64,000 nucleotides of DNA, from the NCBI GenBank assembly GCA_025667525.1, contig JANFOE010000580.1:434001-498000 (forward strand), written 5' to 3'. Below are positions 45,506-58,511 of this stretch, in pieces. A program made the translations under genes and the position numbers. This DNA comes from Glebionis coronaria. Lineage: Eukaryota > Streptophyta > Magnoliopsida > Asterales > Asteraceae. Positions within the stretch are counted from its first letter, which is position 1, and each line of letters opens with the position of its first letter. A model generated the notes under the pieces. The model saw only the letters and a list, made by a program, of their open reading frames with translations. It had not been told where the DNA came from and ran no database searches.

Positions 45506-46161
45506 TCTCTACTATCTATAAAGGAAAAACCACCATTTCTTGAAAAGTGAAAAGTGAAATGTGAAAACTTAAATTCCATAAATAGTGAAATGTGAAAACT
45601 TAAATTCTATAAATAGATTCACTCATTAATTAGTCAAACTTCTTCCATAATTTCAATACTCCTAGTTCTGATTATCGGGTCACGGGTTCGACCATCGGGT
45701 CATCGGTTCAATCATCGGGTCAACTTGATCGAGTCACCCGGTTACCAGTTTGTTCTCCGGGTCACGGGTTCGACCATCGGGTCATCAGTTCGACCATCGG
45801 GTCAACTTGATCGAGTCACATGGTTACCGGTTCGTTCTCCGAGTCAACCCGCCCATCGGGTCTAACATGGTTTCGAAAATATAAGACCGGGTTTAATTTG
45901 ACCCCTTTTTTTAACTGCTTGAACCGGTCGGGTCAAACCGGGTTATTAAAATATTTGGGTTAGCAGGTCAAAACATGTAACTTTTACAGCGGTTATGAAT
46001 TGAATTTTAAAATTTTATGTTGTTTTGCTTTAACCAAGGTAAACAACTTGATCTTTTCACGTTTTATTTTGAATGTTACACGAAACACTCACCACAATAT
46101 CACATATCGTTAATTTTTTGCCGCTACGAATTTCCGCTGCTATGCGCGGGAAATCGTCTAG
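45506..46161 (+). mobile_element. Short non-autonomous Helitron
   Basis: The 5' end is A|TCTCTACTATCTATAAAGG. The 3' end has a hairpin-forming CCGCTGCTATGCGCGG, then CGTCTAG|T. No repeats flank it and it sits between A and T, as expected. The body (656 bp) holds two 82-bp units rich in GGGTC and GGTTCGACC (45677 and 45759). No helicase is encoded, so it would need a helper. Confidence 0.85.
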
Positions 46162-46439
46162 TATTATTTTAAAAGACAAAAGTTATATAAGGAACACTCT
46201 CCTAAAAAGTAGAATTCCTTCAATCTCAACCATTCATTCAAATCATATCCAATGGTTTACATTAATTTTTTAAATTTAATAAAAAACTCACTTTCATCCT
46301 ATTTCTTAAAAATTAAATCTCTCTTAAACCGTTAATCGTTACGAAAAAATAATTAAACCATCGCGACGGGAATTAAATTATCTTTTATAGATATGCACTT
46401 CTATATGCTTTCGACGAACTTTTTTTTTAATTTTCGCAA

Positions 46440-48310
46440 AAAGAATCACATGTGATTCTCGAATAATTACATGTGATTCTCGAAAACTCACGTATGATTT
46501 AATATTTTTTAAAAATCATATTTAAATTTGTAATGTCACATGCGATTTACGTAAATCACGTGTAATTTTTTAGCGAGACTTTCAACATTGTAAAATCATT
46601 AAAAGTATATGAAAATACCCTTCTACTAAATGACAAAAATATTTTCGTCATTGCTTTAAAATCACATGTGATTTATGCGAAATCACATGTTATTTTCACA
46701 CGTGATATATTTTTAATTTCATGGTCGACATATTTATATTCGTCAAACATAAAGCGCTAGAGCAACTCAGTAGAGTCCAACAGTTATTAATAGTAACGTT
46801 GCGATATATAAATCCAAAAATGTGGTTTTAAAAAAAAATATATTTTAATTAGAAAAAGCTAGCGACGCACCTTACTACTCGTTTTTCTTCTATGATTAAG
46901 TAAATAATAATAAAAGTTATTAACAAATTTAAAAATAAAACAAAAAATCACATGTTATTTTGTTAATATATTAAAATGTTTGTTGTCATTTATATAAGAT
47001 ATATAAAACAATTTGACTTCTGAATTACATGTGATTTTGTGTTGAATCACATGTAATTTTGCTTGGATTACATATGATTTAGTGATAATTACATCTGATT
47101 TTTCTTGCATTAAATGTGATTCAAGCATTTAAAAATTTTAATTTTTCTAACAAAACCACTTTAGATGAATTACATGTAATTCTGTTTGAATCATATGTAA
47201 TTTTGTTAATATGTTAAAATGTGATTCAAGCATTTGTCATTTACTTAAGATATATAAAATAAATTCGCTTCTGAATTACATGTGATTTTATTTGAATCAC
47301 ATGTAATTTTGCTTGAACCACATGTAATTCGATGTTAATTACATGTGATTTTTCTTGCATTACATGTGATTCAAATATTTTGAAACCTTAACTTCTTCTA
47401 CTTCTTCTACTTCTTCTAACAAACCTATTTTAGATGAGTCACATGTGATTTTGTTTGAATCCCGTGTAATTCTGTCAATATATAAAAATGTTTTGTTGTC
47501 ATTCATATAAAATATAGAAAGTAAACTGGCTTCTGAATTACATGTGATTTTTGTTTTGATCACATGTAATTTTACTTGAATTACATGTGATTCACTATGT
47601 ATTTTTACATGTGATGCATGTAAAATATATAAAGCAAATTTGATTTTGAATTAGTTATGAGTTTATTTGAATCACATGTAACTCTGCTTAAATTACATTT
47701 GATTTAATGATAATTACATGTGATTGATCCGAAAATCATAATTTTCGCTAAACCATAAGTAATTTTTTCAAACACTTGTGATTTGTGTCAAATGACATGA
47801 TTTTTACCAAATCACATGTGATTTGTGATAAATTTTCTTTTTATTGATACGTATTTCTATATACTTTCGACGATTTTTTTAATTTCCGCACACACGGATC
47901 ACATGTGATTTATTACTTTATAAAGCACACGTAAATTTGTAAAATCATGTATAGTTTATGGATTTCTGAAATCACACGTGATTTATTACTTCAATATCAC
48001 TTGTAAATTTATGAAATCACATGCGATATATGGAATCACACGTGCATTTTAGTAATACAAATCACAAGTGATTTTACAAATTACTAGTGATTTTCCAAAT
48101 TATGTGTAATTTTTTTGACGAAAATTTCAACAATAAAATCATCGAAACTATATGAAAAAGCTAGTGGCATAACTTGTTACGTGTTTACATTCGACTATGT
48201 AAATAATTACACTAATAAAGAATAATAAGAGTAATTTATTTATTCTGTAAAAAAATTGTTTTTTTATAAAAAAATCACAAGTAATTTTTCCGAATCACAT
48301 CTAATTTTTA
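46440..48310. repeat. ACATGT-phased minisatellite
   Basis: Dozens of copies of a unit near ATTACATGTGATTT occur. Between 47278 and 47367 five ACATGT cores are exactly 21 bp apart, and 47027-47112 shows 21-22 bp spacing. Higher-order blocks of ~250 bp (tgtcatttatataagatat then cttctgaattacatgtgat) recur near 46990, 47230 and 47500. Confidence 0.88.
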
Positions 48311-48852
48311 TAGTCGAAAATCGCAATAATAAAAATCGTCAAAAATATATCAAAGTGCCTATCTATTGAAAGATAAGATTTTTTTCGTGGTGTATTTTTC
48401 GTAATCTGACGATTTATCGTTTGAAAGATATAGTCTTTTTAAGAAAAAGATGAAAGATAGTTTTTATTTTTTGATGGAAAAAATGAATATAAAATTTATC
48501 CGGGTGTATTTTTCGTAATGGTTTATTTTTCGTAATTTGACAATTTATTAGTTCATGTTTTATGTAGAACTCACTTCTATTATAAAATATTTCCCTATAT
48601 CTATTATTGCAATTTTCTTAGAAGTATCGTAAAGTGTTAGGAAATTAAATATAAAATTTATCCGGGTCCGATTACTCGGATAAAAAATTTTATGTGTGTT
48701 ATACAAATCAACTAGAACAAATTGAATACTAATTACTAAATATAGTAGGTATTTGGTTGAAATTTTTTGGCTACGTCAACCTGATCATTTCAATATACGC
48801 CGATCAAACACACTTTAAAAATATCTCAACAAATACCTTATTCAATACATAA

Positions 48853-51827
48853 CTAGACGAGTACCCGCGCATAGCGGCGGTAATTCATAACGGAAGATAA
48901 TTAACGATATGCGATATTCTAGTAAGTGTTTAACGCCATGTTCAACATAGAATATGAAAAGATCAAAATGTGACTGCAAACAATCTTAACATGTGATAAA
49001 TTCTTAACGTTTTTTAACTAATGAAACAATAGTTAAAACTTGGAGTACTTGATATATTCATAGACTGTGTTCAGAATGCTTAAATAAAAAACTTTAGCAG
49101 AACTCATTACAAACCTACGGGAACACTACAAATAAAGTGGTTTGGTTAAGCTAAAAGCAAAACAATCTAAATCAAATTATGCTACAGGTTGTTTCTGAAT
49201 GTTTACAAACTAACGGCGGTGACGACGATGCATGACTTCTCCTGGTAAACAAAGCATACCCTTTTGACGTCATTTTCAAAACTACCCTTGCACCGTGATT
49301 CATTATCATTCACGACAAGTCTAAAGTAGTTACTTAACGGTTTGAGCAACCATTTACTATACCATTACTTTTCAGCTAACAAATCACATATCATTTAGCT
49401 CCAACTTATATTCTAGTCTTCGTTAAACCACTGTTAGGATGTAGATCTGATATATGTTTGTAAGATTCCATGTTTGAAATTTCATCCCATGTACCACGAC
49501 TGCAAATGAACATACGAATGCATAAGATAAGTCGACAACACAGTTAAAAATTATGATGTAGATAATCGAATGCTATGGCCATGGTTCCAAAAAAAGCAAA
49601 AAACAGAAAGTTACCTTCAACGTGGCCACCAAGGCACCAACTGCTCTAGAAGGACTAACATTATACAGTTTATTGTTTCGGTTTAATTATAGTAAAGCAT
49701 GGTTAATAGGTTCTGATGCTCATCTCCACTCACCTCCTCCACCTCAGACGTTGCACCCTACACCATAATCAACAATCACCAAGCCGCCCTGTCAAAAATG
49801 CATCCAGACAAAACATGGCCAATTCATCTGCATCAAAGAAGAGTATCCCACATATAAGGAGAGTAAAAACAATATTAAAAAGACCAAGTCATGTCTTCGA
49901 TTGTAAATATTCACTACCCGTTATTGACACATTGTTAGAGATGGTACCAATAGTAGGCTTAGATAACATGATAACCTCTTTTATTGACCAGAAACAGAAA
50001 ATTAAGTTAGCAAAGGAGACCAATATCATGTAATGTAAAATACCTACCCATCGGTATTAAGTAGTTATATTAAGAATTAAGACTATTTACACTAAGCTAA
50101 AGGTGTGAGACACATATAACAGTATAGAGCTTTACTCTTGTAGAAGCTTATTAGCAGGATTTTAAGATGGGGTGTGCACGCGACTTGCTAAAAGAAGTTC
50201 ATTGCAATTTTTTTTCCCGACAGTTATCAGGTGGATCTTTTAGGGTCAGTTTAGGTTGGTCCGTGCTGGACTGCCGGTGTCAAATATGTTTTCGATTCGG
50301 TTTCTTGCCATGTTATGTGCATACTAATAAGAAGTAATGTCACTGGTTAAAAACTAAAAAATACGTAAAGTAACCTGCGAAAATACCGAAAATGTTCATC
50401 AAATAGTAGATGAAAATCTAAGTCTTTTAAGTTAAAAAAACCCATAGATCCTATACTCCTATGTAACAAAATGAAAATCAACAGTCATATTAAATTCAAT
50501 AAATAAATATGGAGTTGCATATTAGATTTGTGTTTATAGGGCCTGGTTAGGCTTAATGTCTATCACAACTGGGTCACATTTTAATATGTAAAATGCGACC
50601 TATTCTCTGGAGTTGCAGTGCTACTTTTTTCAACAATGGTGAGATCATGCACTTTAACATTTTCTACATTATAGGGTGTGCACTCATAAATTTCTAGTGT
50701 ATTTTACATTTATCATCGAGAAACAACAACAAAAATAACATTACTGAAAATCTACACGGGGTATGCATGTACATACCCTATGCTCAACATAGATCCGCCC
50801 TACTTATAAGAGCATGTGGTGTATACATACGTTGGACCAGCAATCAAAGCGGTTTCAGAGTTAGCATTTGTTGCACAACCATCAGAGCAAAATCCTGAAA
50901 CAGAAATAATGATTTTAGAATCCCCAAAAAAAGCATCAAACATATAAAACAATACTGGGTCTCAAACACGAAGGTCTCGACTGTCATTCTCTTGTGTAAT
51001 CAAAAGAAAAGATAACAATCACCGACATAATGACAGACTAAGTTTGTTAGCACTCACTACATAGTATGCATGGTTAAAAGCTAAGACACGCGCATACAGT
51101 TATAATCCACAATTCTATAAAAGAAATCAAAACTTATTAATATAAACAAATCTATTAAAAATAGAAGAAAACTTTAGAAGATGAAAAATGCACAAATCTA
51201 AAAAATACATCAATCCATTACATAGATTTGTAAATGCACTAAAACTCGCCTGTTATCCGTTGTGACAATGATTATCCCAACGACGATGTTTTTCCATTGA
51301 TAGCAATTTCTGAAAATACGAAAATGTATGTTACAAGTTGACAGCATACCAAAGTTGACATTCCAATTTTTTGGTTTATAAGTTTACATGATTTCTTTTT
51401 ATGGATTATGTTGAACATTTAAGAAATTTGATAGACGGTACCAAGAAGATGGTTATACCTGATGAATACCTTGCAAGCATTATAAAAACGAAGCAATCGA
51501 TGTTTTTCATTTTCATTAGTTGCTGCAAGTTTGTAGCCTGAGTCTGCAGTCGACAATCAATTCGGGTTTGCAGGTTTGTAGCGTGAGTATGCAAGAAGCA
51601 CCAGCAAGATTGTTCCATTAACCGTGTGTGTGTGTATGTTAGGTTTCAACCTACATGTGTTTCTAAATACTATCAAACCCGGTCTATTACCTGTCATTAC
51701 CGAAACCCAACCCGCCATAATTCCCTTTGCTTATTTACGAACCTTTTTCAATCAATATATGACAGATCATTTCAACCTTTTTTCCATTTTATTATTCTAG
51801 AATTTAAGCTTTTTTAGCATGTATAGA
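48853..51827 (-). mobile_element. Candidate Helitron in reverse
   Basis: The 3' end is secure: the - strand reads CCGCCGCTATGCGCGGG then CGTCTAG (48853-48856) and T. Its ~120 bp of subterminal sequence match the 45506 Helitron. The 5' end at A|TCTCTATACATGC (51827) is tentative. Inside, 50830-50893 read on the - strand looks like a small exon (CAG acceptor, GTATGT donor), a possible capture. Otherwise non-coding. Confidence 0.5.
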
Positions 51828-53440
<1,613 letters not shown>

Positions 53441-53539
53441 GGTTTTGGAAAAAACGACCTATTTTTACATTAATGAGAGAAAACTTATTAACGATAAAAA
53501 TGTCTTCCAAATTATAAATCTTTCATTTAGGATAGGAGA

Positions 53540-54175
53540 AGAGTTAGAGGGCTTGGGGATTGATTTTGCTTCTTCGTTTGTTGGGGCGGTCGGTAATGGT
53601 AAAGACATTAGGTTTTGGTTAGACAAGTGGGTGGGCAATCAAAGACTTTGTGATAGGTTTTGTAGGCTTTATCATTTAGATATAAGGAAGGAGGATAGTG
53701 TGAGGGAAAAGGGGTCGTGGGTAAATAATGTATAAATAGAGTTGGATTAGGAACATTAGAGGTTGAGTTAGTAAGGAGTTAGAAGATTTAATGGGCGTTA
53801 TGCAAAACGTTGTTGTATCTACTGATTGCAGGGACACATGGAGATGGTCGCTTAATAACGATGGAGAGTTTACGGTTAAAGAGTTAACTAGATTGGTTGA
53901 GGAAAAGATTTTGGATGTGGGAAATGGTGGGCAAGAGACGATATGGAACAAGTTGGTTCCTATAAAGGTTAACGTTTTCGTTTGGAGGGCGTTGAGAGGA
54001 AGATTACCAGTTCGTGAGTAGCTTGATAGAAGAGTTACTGATTTGGATTCGGTTCTTTGTCCAATTTGTGATAACGCGATGGAATCTTGCTGTCAAATTT
54101 GGTTACTTGTAATTTTGCTATGAGTATTTGGGAAAGAGTGTTTGGGTGGTGGAAGGTCGGGATTGTCAATGCGTT
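53540..54175 (+). pseudogene. LINE C-terminal relic (RT-associated zinc-binding region)
   Basis: GNGKDIRFWLDKWVG near 53595-53640 and WNKLVPIKVNVFVWRALRGRLPVRE near 53945-54020, followed by a CPIC...C cluster, are typical of the C-terminal end of plant L1-type non-LTR polyproteins. The segments lie in three frames with stops, so it is dead. No 5' part is present. Confidence 0.75.
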
Positions 54176-54301
54176 TTCTATTCGCTTGTCATTTTGCCAT
54201 AGTGAAATTAAAAGCAGAACCGGATATCTAATTCGGTTTGGTTTGGTTATGACAAATTTGGTTCGGTTATACACATTTGGTTCAGTTTTTTACGATTACT
54301 A

Positions 54302-54737
54302 GCATGGTTCTAAAAGGCTCGCAACGGCTTCGCAATAGCCTCGCAAAGGCGTAAGGCTCCACCTTCACGCCACGCTATACCAAGGCGTGATGTTAAGGCT
54401 TGACGTGTAATGAGAAGCAAAAAGTATCATAATGTGTGATAAGTCATGATGGATCGAGGCTTTCTTCATTTTGATTTCGATTAAATCGATCTCTTTTATA
54501 TATAAATGAAAACGATTACATATAAAAATATAGTTTTTGACTATAGTTTGTATGTAAGACGCTTTCGTAAAATTAATACATTTGAAATATAATATAAATA
54601 CTAATTATTTATAAATATTTTCGTATTTTGTGCCGCCTTATTTCACGCCTTAAAAACGCGAAAGCTTCATCTTAGCCGCTAAAGCTTGAGGCTTGATCAT
54701 GCCGCCACGCCACGCCTCACGCTATTTAAAACCTTGA
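54302..54737. mobile_element. Inverted-repeat element with 12-bp flanking duplication
   Basis: The ends GCATGGTTCTAAA and TTTAAAACCTTGA are imperfect inverted repeats. TTACGATTACTA flanks both sides (54290-54301 and 54738-54749). The interior is rich in CGCCTT/AAGGCG phrases able to fold. No gene. Confidence 0.65.
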
Positions 54738-54749
54738 TTACGATTACTA

Positions 54750-55305
54750 CTACCTTGTTGACCAAGGCAAAGGGGCTGATCTACGGCCCTAAAAGAAGTA
54801 GAAAAAGGCCAAAGTAGATATGGGAATTGAGCCCATAGTCCATGTCCAGATAACTCCATCAGTTCATTGACAGTATATCCCGGATAACGAAATTGCTGGC
54901 TGATTTATCAGAAAAACAAACCAACCTTAATAATTCCCCCGGTTTCCCACCAGGTAATTATTTAGTTTTCCAAACTTGTTAACCTTTACTTAATATGTTA
55001 GTATAATTGGTTTAAAGGGTGTTTGATATTTAGATTTACTAAATAGACCCTTAATGGTTTTTTATTAATAATTATAATTTACATATTAGGAGAAGGCAAA
55101 CGGGCAACAAGCTGCGCTGCGCCGCTAGCCCTTTACTGAATCGGATTCTTGGAATATGTTTGCTGAAAATTCCATATCTTTGAGAAAAAAGTCAAGCAAG
55201 ATGCCAGAATGCCAATTAAGTTAGGTTAGCAGTCCCTTCCTTGGCCAACAAATTCGTGTTCCTCGTTTTGTATAATTATGCACCTGGTCAATTTGTGTAC
55301 CTACT
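54750..55305 (+). other. Intergenic
   Basis: No gene seen. AT-rich, with no strong repeat. Confidence 0.4.
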
Positions 55306-55307
55306 CT

Positions 55308-55366
55308 GGTTTGAACCCTTGCCCTCTTGTGAGGAAGTCAAGTGCCTTACCACTAGGCCATTTGGG
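55308..55366 (-). repeat. tRNA-like head, probable SINE remnant
   Basis: On the - strand TGGCCTAGTGGTAAGG (A-box-like, 55345-55360) and GGTTCAAACC (B box, 55308-55317) lie about 43 bp apart, as in a tRNA. The acceptor stem does not close, so a tRNA-derived SINE is more likely than a working tRNA. Confidence 0.45.
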
Positions 55367-55791
55367 CGTTTATCAAAATTTATAAACTTCTTTGGATTAT
55401 AAATGGTTGAACTTGAAGGTTATGCAAAAGCAGTATGTTAGTTAAAAGTTTATGAATCCTTTATAATTGTTATCTTGCAATACAAATATATGATAGAAGT
55501 AGAATAATAAGGATAGTCTACAAAATATGTAACAAAAGTATGATAACTCATTTACTGCTTATGTGGTTTCAGTATTTTAGTTAAACAAAGTTGAAGCTTA
55601 TAATCCATTCGATTGAATATACTTGTATTAATATATGTTTGTAATCAGGCTGACAAACAACCACTAGAACAGCGAAAAGAAAGATCACAGACGATTCGCA
55701 TAAATGCTTGTGTTAATATATGTTTGTACCAAAAGCCATGGCACTTAATTAAATCTGAAGTTATCAGGTTAGCCTGTTACGATAAGCTCAA

Positions 55792-57681
55792 ATGTCTGGA
55801 CATGTACTTTCCTTAACTGCATTACCTGTTCCCGAAACCAACCAAACAAACTCACCAAAACCAACACCAGAAAACGTTTTAGACAATCTTGTATATACTT
55901 TCAAATCGCCGTTTGAGCTCAAACAAGTACACGCCCAATTCATCAAAACCAACACCTCTCCCTCTATACTCCGACTAACTCACGTTGCAGCCATTTGTGC
56001 CTTGACGCCAAGCTTCCCTTATGCTAGAAAATTGATTCAGCTTTCTGGCAAGCCCGAGACTGTTATATGGAACTCGTGTATGAAAGAATTTGCTCAGAGT
56101 GATTCGCCTAATGATGCCATTCGTTTATTTAGTCAATTATATGAATATGATGTTTGTTTGGATGAGTTTACCTTTTCATTCCTTATTAAAGCTTGTACGA
56201 AACTTTCTGGTGGTTTAGATGGGAGGATTATTCATGGGTTTATTGAGAAACTCGGGTTTCAGTACAATTTGTTTCTGCAGAATAGTTTGGTTCATTTGTA
56301 TGCCGTCTTTGGGGAGATTAATGATGCCAATTTACTATTTGATAAAATGCCTGAACGAGATGTTGTTACATGGAACATAATGATTACACAGTTGGTTAAA
56401 AAGGGAAATGTGGATGGTGCGTATGGCTTGTTTGATAGGATGCCGGAGAGGAATGTAAGGTCGTGGACTTCTATGATCATGGGTTTTGTTCAGTGTGGGA
56501 AACCGAAAGAGGCAATTGATGTTTTTACAAAAATGGAAGAGGAAAAGTTGTGCCCGAACGAGGTTACGGTGGTGGCTGTTCTTGCAGCGTGTGCAGATAT
56601 AGGTGCACTTGATTTAGGGAAAAGGATACATGAATTCTCCAACAGAAGCGGATTTAAAAGTAATGTACGTATTTGCAATACCTTAATTGATATGTATATA
56701 AAATGCGGATGTCTAGAAGCTGCTCGTAGTGTTTTTGAGGATATGGAGCAACGCACAATTGTGTCATGGTCAGCTATGATACAAGGATTAGCTATTAATG
56801 GGAATGGTGAAGAAGCTCTGAAGTTGTTTAACGAAATGATTCAGTTAAGAATCAAACCCAATGCAGTTACATTTATTGGACTATTACATGCTTGTAGCCA
56901 TATGGGGATGGTAAACGAGGGGCGCAAGTATTTCACACGGATGAGTAAAGATTATGGAATAGTTCCTAGAATCGAACACTATGGTTGTATGGTTGATCTA
57001 CTGAGTCGGGCTGGGTTACTCAAAGAAGCCCGTGAATTCATCAAAAATATGCCGATTAAGCCAAATGGGGTGGTATGGGGTGCTCTACTTGGCGGATGCA
57101 GGGTCCATAAGAACCTCGAAATGGCAGAAGAAGCGATTGAACACCTTCTAGAATTAGATCCACTTAATGATGGATACTATGTTGTTTTATCAAACGTTTA
57201 TGCAGAAGCTAAGAGGTGGGAAGATGTTGCTAGAGTGCGGAAATTAATGAGAGATAATGGGGTAAAAAAGACACCCGGGGCGAGTTCAATATCAGTTGAT
57301 GGTGTACTCCATGAGTTTGTAGCTGGAGATGACACTCATCCTCAACGTGAAGCGATAAAAGAAAGATGGGAAAAGTTATTGGAAGAAATGAGGTTAAAAG
57401 GCTATGTGCCCGACACTTCTGTTATCCTTCTTGATATAGATGAGAATGAAAAGATTAAATTTTTATTTGGGCATAGTGAGAAGTTAGCAGTTGTTTTTGG
57501 TTTGATCAATACATCAAATGGAACACCTATTAGAATCATGAAGAATCTTCGTGTTTGTGAAGACTGTCATGCGGCTTTGAAGCTGATATCGGAGATAACT
57601 GGTAGGGAGATTGTCGTAAGGGACCGAAGCAGGTTTCATTGTTTCAAAAAAGGTGTTTGTTCTTGCAAAAATTACTGGTGA
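55792..57681 (+). CDS. Pentatricopeptide repeat protein, PLS-DYW class
   Basis: 629 residues in a single exon. From about residue 45 a run of PPR motifs (NSCMKEFAQ, VTWNIMITQLVK, RSWTSMIMGFVQCGKPKEA, VSWSAMIQGLAINGNGEEA) alternates in P, L and S types. E/E+ regions follow, then a DYW deaminase domain with HSEKLA (His561, Glu563) and CEDCH (Cys589, Cys592), the zinc-binding cytidine-deaminase signature. By family it edits C to U in plastid or mitochondrial transcripts. The protein ends KNYW rather than DYW. The start ATG is the first of the open frame. The N-terminus is not acidic-free, so the organelle cannot be stated. Upstream DNA shows no clear promoter. Confidence 0.93.
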   Translation: MSGHVLSLTALPVPETNQTNSPKPTPENVLDNLVYTFKSPFELKQVHAQFIKTNTSPSILRLTHVAAICALTPSFPYARKLIQLSGKPETVIWNSCMKEFAQSDSPNDAIRLFSQLYEYDVCLDEFTFSFLIKACTKLSGGLDGRIIHGFIEKLGFQYNLFLQNSLVHLYAVFGEINDANLLFDKMPERDVVTWNIMITQLVKKGNVDGAYGLFDRMPERNVRSWTSMIMGFVQCGKPKEAIDVFTKMEEEKLCPNEVTVVAVLAACADIGALDLGKRIHEFSNRSGFKSNVRICNTLIDMYIKCGCLEAARSVFEDMEQRTIVSWSAMIQGLAINGNGEEALKLFNEMIQLRIKPNAVTFIGLLHACSHMGMVNEGRKYFTRMSKDYGIVPRIEHYGCMVDLLSRAGLLKEAREFIKNMPIKPNGVVWGALLGGCRVHKNLEMAEEAIEHLLELDPLNDGYYVVLSNVYAEAKRWEDVARVRKLMRDNGVKKTPGASSISVDGVLHEFVAGDDTHPQREAIKERWEKLLEEMRLKGYVPDTSVILLDIDENEKIKFLFGHSEKLAVVFGLINTSNGTPIRIMKNLRVCEDCHAALKLISEITGREIVVRDRSRFHCFKKGVCSCKNYW

Positions 57682-57684
57682 TGG

Positions 57685-58511
57685 ATTTAGTTTCATGTTG
57701 CACGTCTCGTTGATTGTTGGTGACTTTTAAGAACTTGTGTAATCTTGGTCTTGGCTCAAAGGTTGATGTAAAACGTGTTGTAGGAAGGAGTGTTTGAGTC
57801 TGATGTTGCGATTTTGTATTTATAATAGCTGAATTTTCATATCCGTGCTATGCAGTCATAATTAAGTTGTGATTTGATTATTCAAGCTCATTTTATAACT
57901 TGCTTGAGGAATAAGAATTCATGGTCCTTGAAGCATTTTCCTTCATTTAAACACATGTATTTTGTAATTTATTTATCAATTTATATGTAAAACGAGACGA
58001 CTACGTTTTGGTTTACTGGCTACCCGCGCAATGCGGCGGCGGGTAGCCGGTGACTAATTTCGTAGATTTGGTTAAACCACGAAACTATTATTACAAAAAC
58101 GAACATCTTTTCTGGACACAATGACAACCTTTTTTTCCGGCACTTCAAAGTTGGCGACGGTGGTTTTGTTTTGCATATTTTACATATATGTTTTAGATTT
58201 TTTTGACTTTATATACTGAAATTTTAATTATTTCCATAAAGTTGTTAGAAAATGAGCTTTAAAAATGTTTTATATATTAAGTTACAACATTATTGGGATA
58301 TTTAATTTTTTTGTAACTTCTAATTGTACTTAAAACATTTAAATTTTCCGTTACAAAATTGTATTAACTTACAATTATTTTTAAATTTTTAATATGCATT
58401 AATTTTTTAGAAAAAATAAATCTTTCTATTATAAGAAATGTTTGAGGCTTAATTTTTAAGACTTCTAATTATAAAAAAAGTGTTAAATATTTTATATATT
58501 AGTATATATTT
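57685..58511 (+). other. PPR 3' flank and AT-rich spacer
   Basis: 57685-57900 is the probable 3' untranslated region. 58014-58050 forms a strong hairpin (ACTGGCTACCCGC with GCGGGTAGCCGGT) with a GCGCAATGCGG loop, resembling a decayed Helitron end on the - strand. The remainder is AT-rich without a gene. Confidence 0.5.

Noticed and set aside
45677..45860. Pol III B boxes in the Helitron (GGTTCGACC)
   Set aside because: There is no partner A box at tRNA spacing; the phrase is part of an 82-bp tandem repeat.
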